Source of the DNA: Desulfovibrio sp.
GTDB taxonomy: Bacteria > Desulfobacterota > Desulfovibrionia > Desulfovibrionales > Desulfovibrionaceae
Assembly: GCA_017528345.1 (NCBI GenBank)
Contig: JAFXOX010000048.1
Location: 1-33,083 of the forward strand
Direction: 5' to 3'
DNA length: 33,083 nucleotides
Part shown: piece after piece, positions 23,703 through 32,869 of the stretch
Layout: each line of letters opens with the position of its first letter
Position numbering within the stretch: position 1 is the stretch's first letter
The notes under the pieces: generated by a model
What the model was told of the DNA's origin: nothing
The model's database searches: none
Seen by the model: only the letters and a program-made list of their open reading frames with translations
Translations under genes and position numbers: made by a program

Positions 23703-24230
23703 CTATTCTGAGAAAAGACGCAGATAGAGAGGACTATAGCGTTCAAGGAGCAGATCATTGGGCAAATGGATGGAAATGCGCTTTTGATCGGCCAGGGGCA
23801 AACCGAGAAGCCAGTCTCTGGCTTTTTGGGCTATGGAAAGCCAGGTAACCATGGGGATGAAGAGCGAGGCTGGGCAGATTCTATAGAGATAGAGAGCGCC
23901 GTCCATCACCACGAGGGGAAAGAGACCGCAGGCCGGTGGCCGCTCGGGGCGGCTGAGAGTGCAGCCCTTGGGCCCTAGGGCCTTGCAGCCACGCTCGTCC
24001 AGACAGGCCGTCCTGGCATCGAGGAGATAAAAGGTCTCAGGCGTTTTTGCCGTCACTTGGCTTTCCAAGAGGGCCATGGGATAGGGGGCATCGCCGATCT
24101 GAGGGCCGCAGCAGAGGCGGCATTGGGCACAGAAGCCATTGTCGAGATAATTGTCCACAAAGCGGACTGTGGGCTGACTGAAGCGTGTGCCTGCCCATTC
24201 GGTAAGCTGATCGAGAAGTGCTTTTTTCAT
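23703..24230 (-). CDS. YkgJ-family cysteine-cluster protein
   Basis: A 175-residue protein. CAQCRLCCGP, CLDERGCKALGPKGCTL, RPPACGLFPLVV and RICPASL give the cysteine spacing of the YkgJ-type cysteine-cluster family (PF03692), thought to bind zinc or an iron-sulfur cluster. There is no signal peptide, so it is cytoplasmic. Some members are linked to modification of flagellin or other proteins, but nothing near here shows that. It lies 62 bp after the binding-protein gene and 93 bp before the REC-HD-GYP gene, all on the minus strand. The start ATG at 24230 has only a weak ribosome site. Confidence 0.75.
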   Translation of the reverse strand: MKKALLDQLTEWAGTRFSQPTVRFVDNYLDNGFCAQCRLCCGPQIGDAPYPMALLESQVTAKTPETFYLLDARTACLDERGCKALGPKGCTLSRPERPPACGLFPLVVMDGALYLYRICPASLFIPMVTWLSIAQKARDWLLGLPLADQKRISIHLPNDLLLERYSPLYLRLFSE

Positions 24231-24292
24231 GAGATTCTGTAAAGAGCTGAAATTGCGCCCTGGGGGCGAGGAATGGCAACAAGTGTGTGCGA

Positions 24293-25927
24293 TTATGGGA
24301 TAAAGTGATAGCGTTGCTGGGCCTTAGGGACCCACCAATCTTCAAAATTATACATAATGCCGGCCAGGGCCGGCTCAATGCCCTGAAAGCGCCGCTGCAC
24401 AAGCGGCAGGGAGTAGGGTACAAAAAGAAAACAGTAAGGGACATCGCGCGCAAGAACTTCCTGGAGCTGATAGTAGAGAGCCTGACGCCGGCTGCGATTG
24501 GGCGTGGATCGCGCCGCCTCCAGAAGTTTGTCGCAGGCTTCGCTGCGGTAGCCGATGAAGTTCAGGCCGCCTTCGTGGGCCTGAGAGGAATGCCAGATCT
24601 GGAAAATATCCGGATCCTGCGAGAGGGTCCAGCCGAGAATGACGCTGTCAAAATGGCCTTTATTGACAAATTCGCGGATAAAGGCTGCCCATTCCACAGT
24701 GCGTATGCGCACATTGATGCCGATTTTAGCCAACTGTTCCTGAATGAGCAGGGCCACAAGGATGCGCTGCTCATTGCCCTGATTGGTGAGAATGGTAAAC
24801 CTGAAGGGGTGCCCGTCACGATCCAGAATGCCGTCGCCGTCGCTGTCCTTGAACCCAGCCTCGGCCAGCAGGGCTTTGGCGCGCTCAGGGTCGCGTTTTT
24901 CCGCTTTGAGATGCGGATGATAGGGCCATGTGCCGGGTTTATAGGGCCCAAAGGCCGGAACACCCTGTCCCAGAAGGCAGCCCTGCACAATCTCCTCGCG
25001 GCTGATGGCACAGGATATGGCTTGCCGTACCCTGACATCGGCAAAAAACGGATGCTTGAGATTGAAGCCGAGAAAGACATACATGGAGGCAAGATAGCGG
25101 TATTTGGCAAATTCCGCCTCCCACCAAGGACCTGTGGTTTCCCGTAGATACTGCAAAGGTGTGAGATTGGTCACATCCAGGCGTGAGGCACGCGTTTCCA
25201 TGAACATGGTGGCCTGATCGGGGATAATGCGGAAGACAACCTCATCAATATGCGGACGGCCGAGAAAATAGGATTCTGAAGCCTCAAGCGTGAGAGATGA
25301 GCCACTTTTCCAGGCTTTGAGGCGATACGGGCCTGCGCCGACGGGCTTTCGGGCAAAGGGTGTGTGGCGGATGTCCTGGCCCTCAAGCAGATGCTTGGGC
25401 AGAATGGGATTCATCCAGGAATCCAGAGCGCGCGCAAAGAACTCCTTATAGCGCACTTCAAAGCTGTAGCGATCAAGGACCGTGAACTGATCGACCCGGA
25501 GAAAATCATCGGCGTAGGGGCTTGCTGTGGCAGGATCTGTGACCAGGCGGAAGGTGAATTCCATGTCGTAGGCAGTGAGTTCCTGACCGTCTTCCCAGCG
25601 AATGCCAGGTCGCAGTTGAAAGCGGATGCGCTTGCCGTCTGCGTCCATCTCATAGCTTTGACAGGCCCAGGGCTCAATTTCAAGATCCTTATTGTAGCGC
25701 AGGGGGGCGATAAAAAGGAGATCGGCCACTTCATGGGAGGCACTGTCTGTGGAAAGATAGGGGATGAGATTGCTTGCCTCACCAATGCTGCCAAAAATGA
25801 TCCTGTCGCCCTGATCACGCCTGACGGCTGTGCCGGCCTTTTGGGCATCTGCAGCAGACGTGGGGATAGGCGCCATAAGGCCAAGAAGGAATATGGTTGT
25901 CAAAAGACAGGCAAAGGCTTTTGTCAT
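24293..25927 (-). CDS. ABC-type peptide/nickel family solute-binding protein, orphan
   Basis: A 544-residue protein with a signal peptide MTKAFACLLTTIFLLGLM and cleavage near TSAADA. Family 5 binding-protein (DppA/OppA) features: GDRIIFGSIGEASNLIPYLS, QSYEMDADGKRIRFQLRPGI with RWEDGQELTAYDMEFT, PVGAGPYRLKAWK, VRQAISCAISREEIVQG and RAKALLAEAGFKDSDGDGILD. It should carry an oligopeptide or similar ligand in the periplasm. No permease or ATPase gene is in the window. The start ATG at 25927 has TTGAGGAT upstream; a longer frame from 25999 would bury the signal peptide. It heads the minus-strand cluster that includes the permease-kinase, so a sensing role is possible (inference). Confidence 0.92.
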   Translation of the reverse strand: MTKAFACLLTTIFLLGLMAPIPTSAADAQKAGTAVRRDQGDRIIFGSIGEASNLIPYLSTDSASHEVADLLFIAPLRYNKDLEIEPWACQSYEMDADGKRIRFQLRPGIRWEDGQELTAYDMEFTFRLVTDPATASPYADDFLRVDQFTVLDRYSFEVRYKEFFARALDSWMNPILPKHLLEGQDIRHTPFARKPVGAGPYRLKAWKSGSSLTLEASESYFLGRPHIDEVVFRIIPDQATMFMETRASRLDVTNLTPLQYLRETTGPWWEAEFAKYRYLASMYVFLGFNLKHPFFADVRVRQAISCAISREEIVQGCLLGQGVPAFGPYKPGTWPYHPHLKAEKRDPERAKALLAEAGFKDSDGDGILDRDGHPFRFTILTNQGNEQRILVALLIQEQLAKIGINVRIRTVEWAAFIREFVNKGHFDSVILGWTLSQDPDIFQIWHSSQAHEGGLNFIGYRSEACDKLLEAARSTPNRSRRQALYYQLQEVLARDVPYCFLFVPYSLPLVQRRFQGIEPALAGIMYNFEDWWVPKAQQRYHFIP

Positions 25928-26003
25928 GAGTTGATCCTCAAATGAATCCTGGAACGAAGACGTACGTTTCATTTTTGACGTTTCGACTTCTTGCATCAAA
26001 GAG

Positions 26004-26033
26004 TTGCCTTGCGTAGCTTCCTTGTGCTATACG
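26004..26033 (+). promoter_or_regulatory. Candidate promoter of the SNF2 helicase gene
   Basis: TTGCCT (26004-26009) and TATACG (26028-26033) are spaced by 18 bp in the region between divergent genes, about 100 bp before the SNF2 start. It was found by eye and not scored. Confidence 0.35.
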
Positions 26034-26141
26034 AGAGTTGAAAGATCAGATAAATCCGTGCTTTGGTACTGCTCCTTCCAAACACATTTCTTCCTCACCA
26101 CCGCTGACCTGATGCATTAGGAGATGCCAAGAGAGTTACCT

Positions 26142-29100
26142 ATGAGACGTAGTGAACAGACCGCAGTATATGAAATCTGTCAAAAATTTCTACATGAACA
26201 TATACCGGAGTATGTCCGTGATGTTGCTCTGGAGCTGATTTCAGAAAACGGCATTCAGAAAATTGATATTCAAGAAGAAGAGAGCTGGAAAGTTCGTGCC
26301 GTCATTCAGGGGGAAGATTTTCAGGTCTATACACCGACTCTTGAATTTTCATTTGCCGACATGCAGATCCGCCAACAGTGCAACTGTCAGGATGCTTTCA
26401 GTGGTTCCTGCACCCATGTGGCCGCGCTCATCCTTAAACTCATTGAGGATCTGCGCGAAGACGAAAGGAGTTCTGAAGACGAACCTGTGTTGCAGGTCAG
26501 GGATTGGAAACAGACCTTTCATTCCTTTTTTTCTTCGGAAATGGAGCCCGAGGCAGGACGCCACTATCTGCTCTTTCGGCTGGCCCCTGAACGAGATCGC
26601 CTGATGGTCTCCTTTTTTCGGGCACGTCAAAACAAAAATGCCATTTCCACCGTACACACGGAAATTACCCTCGAGCAGATCATTGCCAATCCTGAATGGT
26701 GTGAATTCTCGCCAAGGTTGCCCGATGTTGCCAAACAGATCGGCCTCTATCTTGACTACTACGGTCACTGTGTGGAGATTCCTCAGGGTCTGATTTCCTG
26801 GTTTTTCTGGGCCATACGCAAGGAATACTATCTGCTCTGGAAGGATACCGACAAGCACTGTCACATCGAGACCTCGCCGCTCAGTCTGAAGCTCAATCCC
26901 CAGATGGACGATCAGGGATTGAGCTTTGGCATGCTCATGAAACGCGATGGACGGCCTCCTGTTTTTCTCCATTCGGAGTCTGAGAACGAGAATGGGCAAG
27001 AGGAAGAACCCATCACCTTTCACGGCCTCATGCCGATCTGGGTCTGTTATCAGCACAATTTTTATCCTGTACAGACGAGTCTGCCGCCTTCTCTCGTGCA
27101 GACCTTGATCCATGAAAAGCATCTTGTGCCGCACGACGAGATTCCCGAATTTCTCGATCGCGTCTGGACACGACTTTCGGCGTCAGATCTCTATGAGCCG
27201 CAGAGCTTCCTGACGCGTATGGAGCCACTTTTCCAGCCGGCCAGTTATTCCCCCAAGCTTTATCTTGATGAAGAAGGCAGCCTGCTGACTCTCGAGATCG
27301 AAAATATCTATGAGACTATTCACGGGGAATTTCCCCTGAAGGGTCCCAATCCCGATTTTCAGACAGGTAGCTATACCTACGAGGGTAATACCTATCTTGT
27401 GCGCAGGCATCAGGAAGAGGAAGCCGGCCTGCTCAATGAGCTGGAAAGCATGAGTTTTCAGCCAAGATCCAATAAACTTTGGTTTTTGGAACCCGAAGAG
27501 GCCATTAGTTTCCTTCTCGATTTTTATCCGACGCTTCTGCAAAAATACCGTGTCTTTGGCGAAAAAGCGCTCTCGCGCTACAAGGTGCGCACGACGCAGG
27601 CAACCATTCAGGCCACAGTCACGAGCAATGAGAAGGATAAGTGGTTTTCTCTGGATATCAATGTCGACTATCAGGGGCAGAGTCTGCCGCTTGAAAAAAT
27701 CTGGAAGGCCTGGGCGCGCGGCAAGCGCTATGTGCAGCTCAAGGATGGCTCCTATACCAGCCTCCCCGAAGCCTGGCTGCAGAAACTCTCCACGAAGCTC
27801 CAGGCTCTGGGCATGGATCCCAGTAAGCCCCCGCAAGAGAAATATAAGCAGTTTGAAGCTCCGGTGCTGGACAGTCTTCTGGACGATATCCCCGATGCCG
27901 AGACCGATTCCTTTTGGAACAAACTGCGCACCAAGATTCATTCCTTCCGAGAAATCCGGCAGATTGAGGCTCCCAAAGGGCTGCAGGCCACATTGCGCTC
28001 CTATCAGCAGCAGGGACTTTCCTACCTCAACTTTCTTTCCGAGTACAATTTTGGCGGTATTTTGGCCGACGAAATGGGCCTGGGCAAGACCATTCAGACA
28101 CTTTCCTTTATCCAGTACATGGTTGAGCAGAACGTCAAAGGTCCAAACCTCATTGTCGTCCCCACCTCGGTTTTGCCCAACTGGGAACGCGAGGTAAAGA
28201 AATTTGTGCCAGGGCTTAAGCTTTTGACCATCTACGGGGCCCGCAGAGACAATATGTTCCGCCAGATCACCGATGCGGATCTCGCCCTGACCACCTATGC
28301 GCTACTCAGGCGCGATATGGAGGAGCTTGAGAAATTCGAATTCAACTGCGTCATTCTCGACGAAGCGCAGAATATTAAAAATCCCAATACCATCACGGCG
28401 CGTTCGGTCAGACGCATCCATGCACGCCTGCGTATCTGTCTGTCAGGTACCCCCATTGAGAACAATCTCTTTGAACTTTGGTCCCTGTTTGAATTTCTCA
28501 TGCCCGGTTTTTTGGGCTCTCAGCACGCCTTCCAGCGCGGCGTGATCAAACCGATCAAGGACGGGGACTCGTCGACACTGGATTACCTGCGTACACGCGT
28601 GAAACCGTTTATTTTGCGGCGTACCAAGGCCGAGGTGGCTAAGGATCTGCCGCCCAAGCTTGAAACCATTACCTGCTGTGCGCTGGAAGAGGAACAGGCT
28701 GAACTCTACGCCTCCCTCGCCAAGAAGCTCAGGGATCAGGTCTTTGCCGATGTGGACAAGAACGGCATGAGCAAAAGTCAGATGTCCATTCTTGATGCCT
28801 TGCTCAAGCTACGCCAGATCTGCTGTCACCCGCGTCTTCTGAAACTCGACATGCCCGGTTTTTCCAACAACCTGCCCTCAGGCAAATTCAATGCCTTTAA
28901 GAATATGGTCTCAGAAGTGGTGGAAGGCGGACACAAGGTTCTGGTCTTCTCGCAGTTTGTGCAGATGCTGCAGATCATCAGGCAGTGGCTGGAATTTTCC
29001 AAGGTGCCGTTCTGTTATCTCGATGGCAAGAGCAAGGACCGTTTTGAGCAAGTGGACCGCTTCAATACCACCGAGAGTATTCCGATTTTCCTTATTTCCC

Positions 29101-29384
29101 TGAAAGCCGGTGGCACAGGTTTGAATTTGACAAGTGCCGACTATGTCATTCATTATGACCCATGGTGGAATCCGGCCATGGAAAATCAGGCCACAGACCG
29201 TACCCATCGTATCGGCCAGACGCGCCAGGTCTTCTCCTATAAGTTGATTTGCGAAAACACTGTGGAAGAGAAAATTCTCAAGCTGCAGGAGGCCAAGCGT
29301 TCTGTTGCGGAAGCTATTATTCCCGGTCAGGATTCGTGGAAATCCTTGACCCGGGATGATCTGGAAATGCTTTTTGATGTCTAA
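26142..29384 (+). CDS. SWIM zinc-finger SNF2-type helicase
   Basis: A 1080-residue protein. A SWIM zinc finger lies near the N-terminus: QCNCQDAFSGSCTHVAALIL (C80, C82, C90, H92). A long central region without recognised motifs follows. The SNF2 motor begins near 620: ILADEMGLGKTIQTLSF (D643), VVPTSVLPNWEREVKKF, NCVILDEAQNIKNP (D740, DEAQ), LSGTPIENNLFELWSLFEF, then the helicase C-lobe VFSQFVQMLQII, SLKAGGTGLNLTSADYVIHYDPWWNPA and QATDRTHRIGQTRQVFSYKLI. Such proteins translocate on double-stranded DNA and remodel protein-DNA complexes; the bacterial SWIM-SNF2 group is poorly characterised. I chose the ATG at 26142 because AAGAGAG is 6 bases upstream; at 26124 the AGGAG touches the ATG. It stands alone, with no methylase or nuclease gene beside it. 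Confidence 0.93.
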   Translation: MRRSEQTAVYEICQKFLHEHIPEYVRDVALELISENGIQKIDIQEEESWKVRAVIQGEDFQVYTPTLEFSFADMQIRQQCNCQDAFSGSCTHVAALILKLIEDLREDERSSEDEPVLQVRDWKQTFHSFFSSEMEPEAGRHYLLFRLAPERDRLMVSFFRARQNKNAISTVHTEITLEQIIANPEWCEFSPRLPDVAKQIGLYLDYYGHCVEIPQGLISWFFWAIRKEYYLLWKDTDKHCHIETSPLSLKLNPQMDDQGLSFGMLMKRDGRPPVFLHSESENENGQEEEPITFHGLMPIWVCYQHNFYPVQTSLPPSLVQTLIHEKHLVPHDEIPEFLDRVWTRLSASDLYEPQSFLTRMEPLFQPASYSPKLYLDEEGSLLTLEIENIYETIHGEFPLKGPNPDFQTGSYTYEGNTYLVRRHQEEEAGLLNELESMSFQPRSNKLWFLEPEEAISFLLDFYPTLLQKYRVFGEKALSRYKVRTTQATIQATVTSNEKDKWFSLDINVDYQGQSLPLEKIWKAWARGKRYVQLKDGSYTSLPEAWLQKLSTKLQALGMDPSKPPQEKYKQFEAPVLDSLLDDIPDAETDSFWNKLRTKIHSFREIRQIEAPKGLQATLRSYQQQGLSYLNFLSEYNFGGILADEMGLGKTIQTLSFIQYMVEQNVKGPNLIVVPTSVLPNWEREVKKFVPGLKLLTIYGARRDNMFRQITDADLALTTYALLRRDMEELEKFEFNCVILDEAQNIKNPNTITARSVRRIHARLRICLSGTPIENNLFELWSLFEFLMPGFLGSQHAFQRGVIKPIKDGDSSTLDYLRTRVKPFILRRTKAEVAKDLPPKLETITCCALEEEQAELYASLAKKLRDQVFADVDKNGMSKSQMSILDALLKLRQICCHPRLLKLDMPGFSNNLPSGKFNAFKNMVSEVVEGGHKVLVFSQFVQMLQIIRQWLEFSKVPFCYLDGKSKDRFEQVDRFNTTESIPIFLISLKAGGTGLNLTSADYVIHYDPWWNPAMENQATDRTHRIGQTRQVFSYKLICENTVEEKILKLQEAKRSVAEAIIPGQDSWKSLTRDDLEMLFDV

Positions 29385-29445
29385 CCTTAGAAGTGCCTGC
29401 TGTGGGCCGTCGCAGATTTTCACTCGAGCCTAAAAGGAGTTGGCT

Positions 29446-30414
29446 ATGCTGCGCATTCTTCTTCTGGCATTTACTCTGGTCTTTGGTGCATCTTGCGCCT
29501 GGGCTGCGCCTATAACCCTTAAACTTGGCCACATCGCCGAGCCGGAAAATCCCTACGGGCAGGGCGCTGATCACTTTGCCAAGCTTGTCAAGGAACGTTC
29601 CAAAGGCGAAATTGACATCAAGGTTTTTCCTTCCAGCCAGCTTGGCAATCAGCGCGATCTGGTGGAAGGCCTGACCCTGGGCACCGTGGACATGACGCTG
29701 ACCGGCACAGCCGTGCTTGGTAACTTTGTGCCTGAAGTCTCGATTTTTGACCTGCCCTTCCTCTTCCGCGATGTGCAGCATGCCTACAAGGCGTTGGACA
29801 CTGTGGGTATGGAGCTCTGCAAGAAGGGTGAATCCCGCGGTATGATCACCCTGGCCATTTGGGAAAACGGCGTGCGTCATATGACCAATAATGCCCGTCC
29901 CATTGTTACCCCTGATGATATGAAGGGACTGAAGTTCCGCGTTATGGAACAGCCTGTGTACATCGAAATGATGAAGTCCCTGGGTGCCAGCCCGACGCCT
30001 ATGGCCATGAGTGAGCTCTACACAGCTCTTCAGAAGGGCGTGATCGACGGTCAGGAAAATCCTTTGGCGCACATTGCCACCAAGCGTTTTTATGAAGTGC
30101 AGAAATTCCTCTCTCTGTCTGGACACACCTATGCTCCAGAGCCGGTGCTGATCAGCACCATCGCCTGGAAGAAGCTGACGCCTGAACAGCAGGAGATTCT
30201 GCGCAAGGCAGCCGTAGATACCCGTGATTGGCAGCGTAATCTTTGCCGTGAGATGGAAGGCAAGTTCCTCAAGGTGATCAAGGATAGCGGCAAGTGCCAG
30301 GTCAATGACAATGTTGACAAGAAGGCCTTTGCGGAAAAGACCCGTGTTGTCTGGGACATCTATACCAAGAAGTTTGGCGATGCCAGTATCAAGGCCATTT
30401 TGAGCATTCAGTAA
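29446..30414 (+). CDS. TRAP transporter solute-binding protein (DctP family), orphan
   Basis: A 322-residue protein with a signal peptide MLRILLLAFTLVFGASCAWA, cut before APIT. ITLKLGHIAEPENPYGQGADHFAKLV, then IKVFPSSQLGNQRDLVEGL, LKFRVMEQPVYIEMMKSLGASPTPM and ELYTALQKGVIDGQENPL are classical DctP motifs; the arginine in KFRVM contacts the carboxylate of the ligand. It should bind a C4-dicarboxylate or related acid. The membrane subunits DctQ and DctM are not next to it. AAAGGAG lies before the ATG at 29446; a TTG two codons earlier is less likely. Its own terminator follows. Confidence 0.92.
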   Translation: MLRILLLAFTLVFGASCAWAAPITLKLGHIAEPENPYGQGADHFAKLVKERSKGEIDIKVFPSSQLGNQRDLVEGLTLGTVDMTLTGTAVLGNFVPEVSIFDLPFLFRDVQHAYKALDTVGMELCKKGESRGMITLAIWENGVRHMTNNARPIVTPDDMKGLKFRVMEQPVYIEMMKSLGASPTPMAMSELYTALQKGVIDGQENPLAHIATKRFYEVQKFLSLSGHTYAPEPVLISTIAWKKLTPEQQEILRKAAVDTRDWQRNLCREMEGKFLKVIKDSGKCQVNDNVDKKAFAEKTRVVWDIYTKKFGDASIKAILSIQ

Positions 30415-30436
30415 CTTGTATGCGTAACTGATCTTC

Positions 30437-30476
30437 GCCCCGGAAAAAAGCTTGCGCTGTTTTCTGGGGCTTTTTT
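30437..30476 (+). terminator. Terminator of the TRAP binding-protein gene
   Basis: Stem GCCCCGGAAAA/TTTTCTGGGGC (one G-T pair) with a 12-nt loop is followed by six T. Confidence 0.9.
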
Positions 30477-30604
30477 CTTTTCTTCCATAAGATATTGCCT
30501 TGTCAGGACATCTGACAAAGCAAGGGCAAGCCAATGCCACGAGAGGGAACAAGCAGGGATAATCTCAAGGCGTGTTGCTTTTAGGAAAAGCGCATCTCTC
30601 GAAC

Positions 30605-30635
30605 ATGCTGGCAATGGAGAGAACATTGCCGGCAT
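30605..30635. repeat. 12-bp inverted repeat in the EAL gene leader
   Basis: ATGCTGGCAATG and CATTGCCGGCAT pair with one G-T wobble around a 7-nt loop. There is no U-tract. It lies 117 bp before the EAL start. Confidence 0.5.
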
Positions 30636-30688
30636 TTCTTGAAAATCGTTTGTCTGACAGGTCAAGTACTCAGCCAGAATCATTGCAA

Positions 30689-30736
30689 GGAACATGACGG
30701 AGGGGCGTCTCCTCCCCGGCTAGAGAGCCGAGGTTC
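30689..30736 (+). promoter_or_regulatory. Possible three-way-junction leader before the EAL gene
   Basis: An outer pair GGAAC/GGTTC (30689-30693 with 30732-30736) encloses two hairpins: GGAGG-GGCGTCT-CCTCC (30699-30715) and CGGCT-AGAG-AGCCG (30717-30730). It ends 15 bp before the start codon of a gene with almost no ribosome site. This could be an RNA control element or a protein-binding site. It does not match the GEMM cyclic-di-GMP riboswitch consensus as I know it. Confidence 0.35.
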
Positions 30737-30751
30737 TTACGCCAAAAACTG

Positions 30752-32356
30752 ATGAATGCACAAGAACTTGTCGACGGTTTTGACGAGGCCATACGAAGCA
30801 ATCAGATCAGTGTCTACTATCAGCCGCAGATCAATCACTGTACCGGGCGCATGGTGGGAGCTGAAGCGTTGATGCGCTGGCAGCACCCAGTGTATGGAAT
30901 GCAGTATCCCTCACATTTTGTGCCTGTACTCGAGGAACACGATCTGATCTTTCGGGCTGATCTCCATGTTTTTGAAAATGTCTGCCGTTTTTTGAAAAGC
31001 CGCCTGGATGCTCAGTTTCCCATAGTGCCGATTTCTGTGAATATGTCGCGCTATGACGTTTACCGCCATGACTACGTGGAACAAATAGAAAAGCTGCGCG
31101 CACAGTATGGCGTACCGGTTAAATATCTGAAGATCGAAATTACCGAGTCTTCCGCCGTCGGCGGTATGGAGTTGATGAGTCGCATTGTCGACCGTCTGCA
31201 TGCTTTGGGCTATGTGGTGGAAATGGACGATTTCGGCAGTGGCTACTCATCTCTGAATATTCTCAAGGACCTGAAAATCGACGTCATCAAGCTCGACATG
31301 CATTTTTTGAATGGCGAAATCGGAGGGCGCGGTGGTATTATTTTGAGCTCTGTCTCCCAGATGGCCAAATGGCTGGGCACACCGCTGATCGCTGAAGGCG
31401 TGGAGACCATGGAACAGGCCGACTATATGAAGAGTATCGGCTGCTACTACATTCAGGGTCATCTCTACGCCAGGGCAATGCCGGTAGATGCATTCCGGGA
31501 AAAGCTCAAGAAAATAGAGCATGAACCCATGCAACCGGCCATGAAGCTGAACAACGCCATCAATGCCGGTAATTTCTGGAACCCCGATTCCATGGAGACG
31601 CTGATTTTCAGCCATTTTGTGGGAGCAGCTCTGCTATTTTCCTATGAAGAGGGGAAAATTGATATTTTACGCGTCAATGAAAAGTACATCCGTGAAATCG
31701 GGATGAACATGAGTGAAACCGATCTTCTGCGTGCTGACCCGTGGCAGGCTTTGGATGAGGACAATCACAAAATTTACGAGAACACCATCAAGCGAGCCAT
31801 AGCCTCGGGTGAGGAGGAAGTCTGCGAAACATGGCGAGATCTTCATTCTCATTGTTGCGGTAACGACAGAATCTGTGTGCGTAGCCACTTGCGTGTCATT
31901 GGCACAGCACAGAATCAGCACTTGATTTATGTCATGGTCCAGAATATCACGGCCGAAAAGAAACACTATATTTCCCTCTATGACAGCGAAAAGCGTTTCA
32001 AGTACGCCAGCGAGCAGGCTAATGTCTATGCCTGGGAATATATTATTGCCACCAAACAGATGCGTCCCTGCTTCAGGTGCATGCGTGACCTCGGTTTGCC
32101 GGCGGTCCTCGAGAATTATCCGGAGTCAGCTATTGCCATGGGCCTATTTCCCCCAGATTATGCTGATCTTTATCGCGACTGGCACAGGCAGATTGCCTCA
32201 GGCGTCAGGCATCTTGAGGCAATTATCCCCATGACCGTCGGTCGCATTCCTTTCCACGTGCGCTACACAACAGAGTTTGATGAGAACGACAAACCTCTCA
32301 AGGCTTACGGCTCAGCGACACTTGTGGTTGACAAGCAAGAAAAGGACAAGGACTGA
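30752..32356 (+). CDS. EAL-domain cyclic-di-GMP phosphodiesterase with a C-terminal PAS-like region
   Basis: A 534-residue protein. The EAL domain (1-250) has every catalytic element: VYYQPQIN, GAEALMRW (E38-A-L), ISVNMSRYD, IEITESSAV, EMDDFGSGYSSLN, IDVIKLDMHFL, IAEGVETMEQA and IQGHLYARAMP. It should linearise cyclic-di-GMP to pGpG. The C-terminal half (about 280-525) looks like two PAS-type folds (FSYEEGKIDILRVNEKYI with IYVMVQNITAEKK, then VYAWEYIIATKQMRPC), so sensing is placed behind the catalytic domain. No membrane segment or GGDEF domain is seen. The start ATG at 30752 lacks a good ribosome site and lies behind a structured leader. Confidence 0.93.
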   Translation: MNAQELVDGFDEAIRSNQISVYYQPQINHCTGRMVGAEALMRWQHPVYGMQYPSHFVPVLEEHDLIFRADLHVFENVCRFLKSRLDAQFPIVPISVNMSRYDVYRHDYVEQIEKLRAQYGVPVKYLKIEITESSAVGGMELMSRIVDRLHALGYVVEMDDFGSGYSSLNILKDLKIDVIKLDMHFLNGEIGGRGGIILSSVSQMAKWLGTPLIAEGVETMEQADYMKSIGCYYIQGHLYARAMPVDAFREKLKKIEHEPMQPAMKLNNAINAGNFWNPDSMETLIFSHFVGAALLFSYEEGKIDILRVNEKYIREIGMNMSETDLLRADPWQALDEDNHKIYENTIKRAIASGEEEVCETWRDLHSHCCGNDRICVRSHLRVIGTAQNQHLIYVMVQNITAEKKHYISLYDSEKRFKYASEQANVYAWEYIIATKQMRPCFRCMRDLGLPAVLENYPESAIAMGLFPPDYADLYRDWHRQIASGVRHLEAIIPMTVGRIPFHVRYTTEFDENDKPLKAYGSATLVVDKQEKDKD

Positions 32357-32640
32357 GATGTGTCACAGCTTTTTGTACGTTTGAGATGAGGGTGAGGGCA
32401 ACAGAAGAGATACGAATCTGTGAGATTATTTTTTTGCGAACTCGGGACAAACACTCGCATCAAAGATGAAAATAGGTCAACATTGGAAAGCATGTAAAAT
32501 ATAATATATAACAAAAATTTTGTCTTTGCAAGAATATATAGAAAATAAATATTGAAATTGGAGAATAAGAAATAGTATATGAAATGTCAAAATTAAAAGT
32601 TATTCCATAGAAACGTTAAAAAAGGATATTGATAGTCCGA
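32357..32640. other. AT-rich intergenic region
   Basis: I see no gene, terminator or promoter that can be supported. The low GC content and the integrase relic behind it suggest remains of an inserted element. Confidence 0.4.
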
Positions 32641-32869
32641 CCTAAAGGACGGTCTCCACGCCGAAAAACTGATGATCTACGTCACGCGTGGTCCCCAGCT
32701 TATAGCCGCGAGTGTCGATATCGGCACAGTTGCCCACCTCATGGGACACAGAGTACCGACGACGTTACTGACACACTACCAGTATGTCATGGACTTGCAA
32801 AAGAGAAATGCAGCCGAATTCTTATCAAATTTGTCCTGTATGGCGCGACTGTATGGTGCAAAAAATTAG
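32641..32869 (+). pseudogene. C-terminal fragment of a tyrosine recombinase beside tRNA-Arg
   Basis: One frame gives DDLRHAW, the conserved arginine box; the next frame (32672 onward) gives QLIAASVDIGTVAHLMGHR, then LLTHYQYVMDLQKR, with the catalytic His (GH) and the nucleophile Tyr (HYQYV). Two bases appear to be missing between the boxes, at about 32689-32692. The rest of the gene is absent and there is no start. The stop at 32867-32869 touches the tRNA terminator. The subfamily differs from the two relics at the left end. Confidence 0.7.

Noticed and set aside
24287..25147. 286-codon plus-strand frame opposite the binding protein gene
   Set aside because: Antisense shadow of a clear family 5 binding protein.
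30689..30736. GEMM cyclic-di-GMP riboswitch before the EAL gene
   Set aside because: The conserved GEMM core and tetraloop-receptor arrangement are missing; only hairpins are seen.
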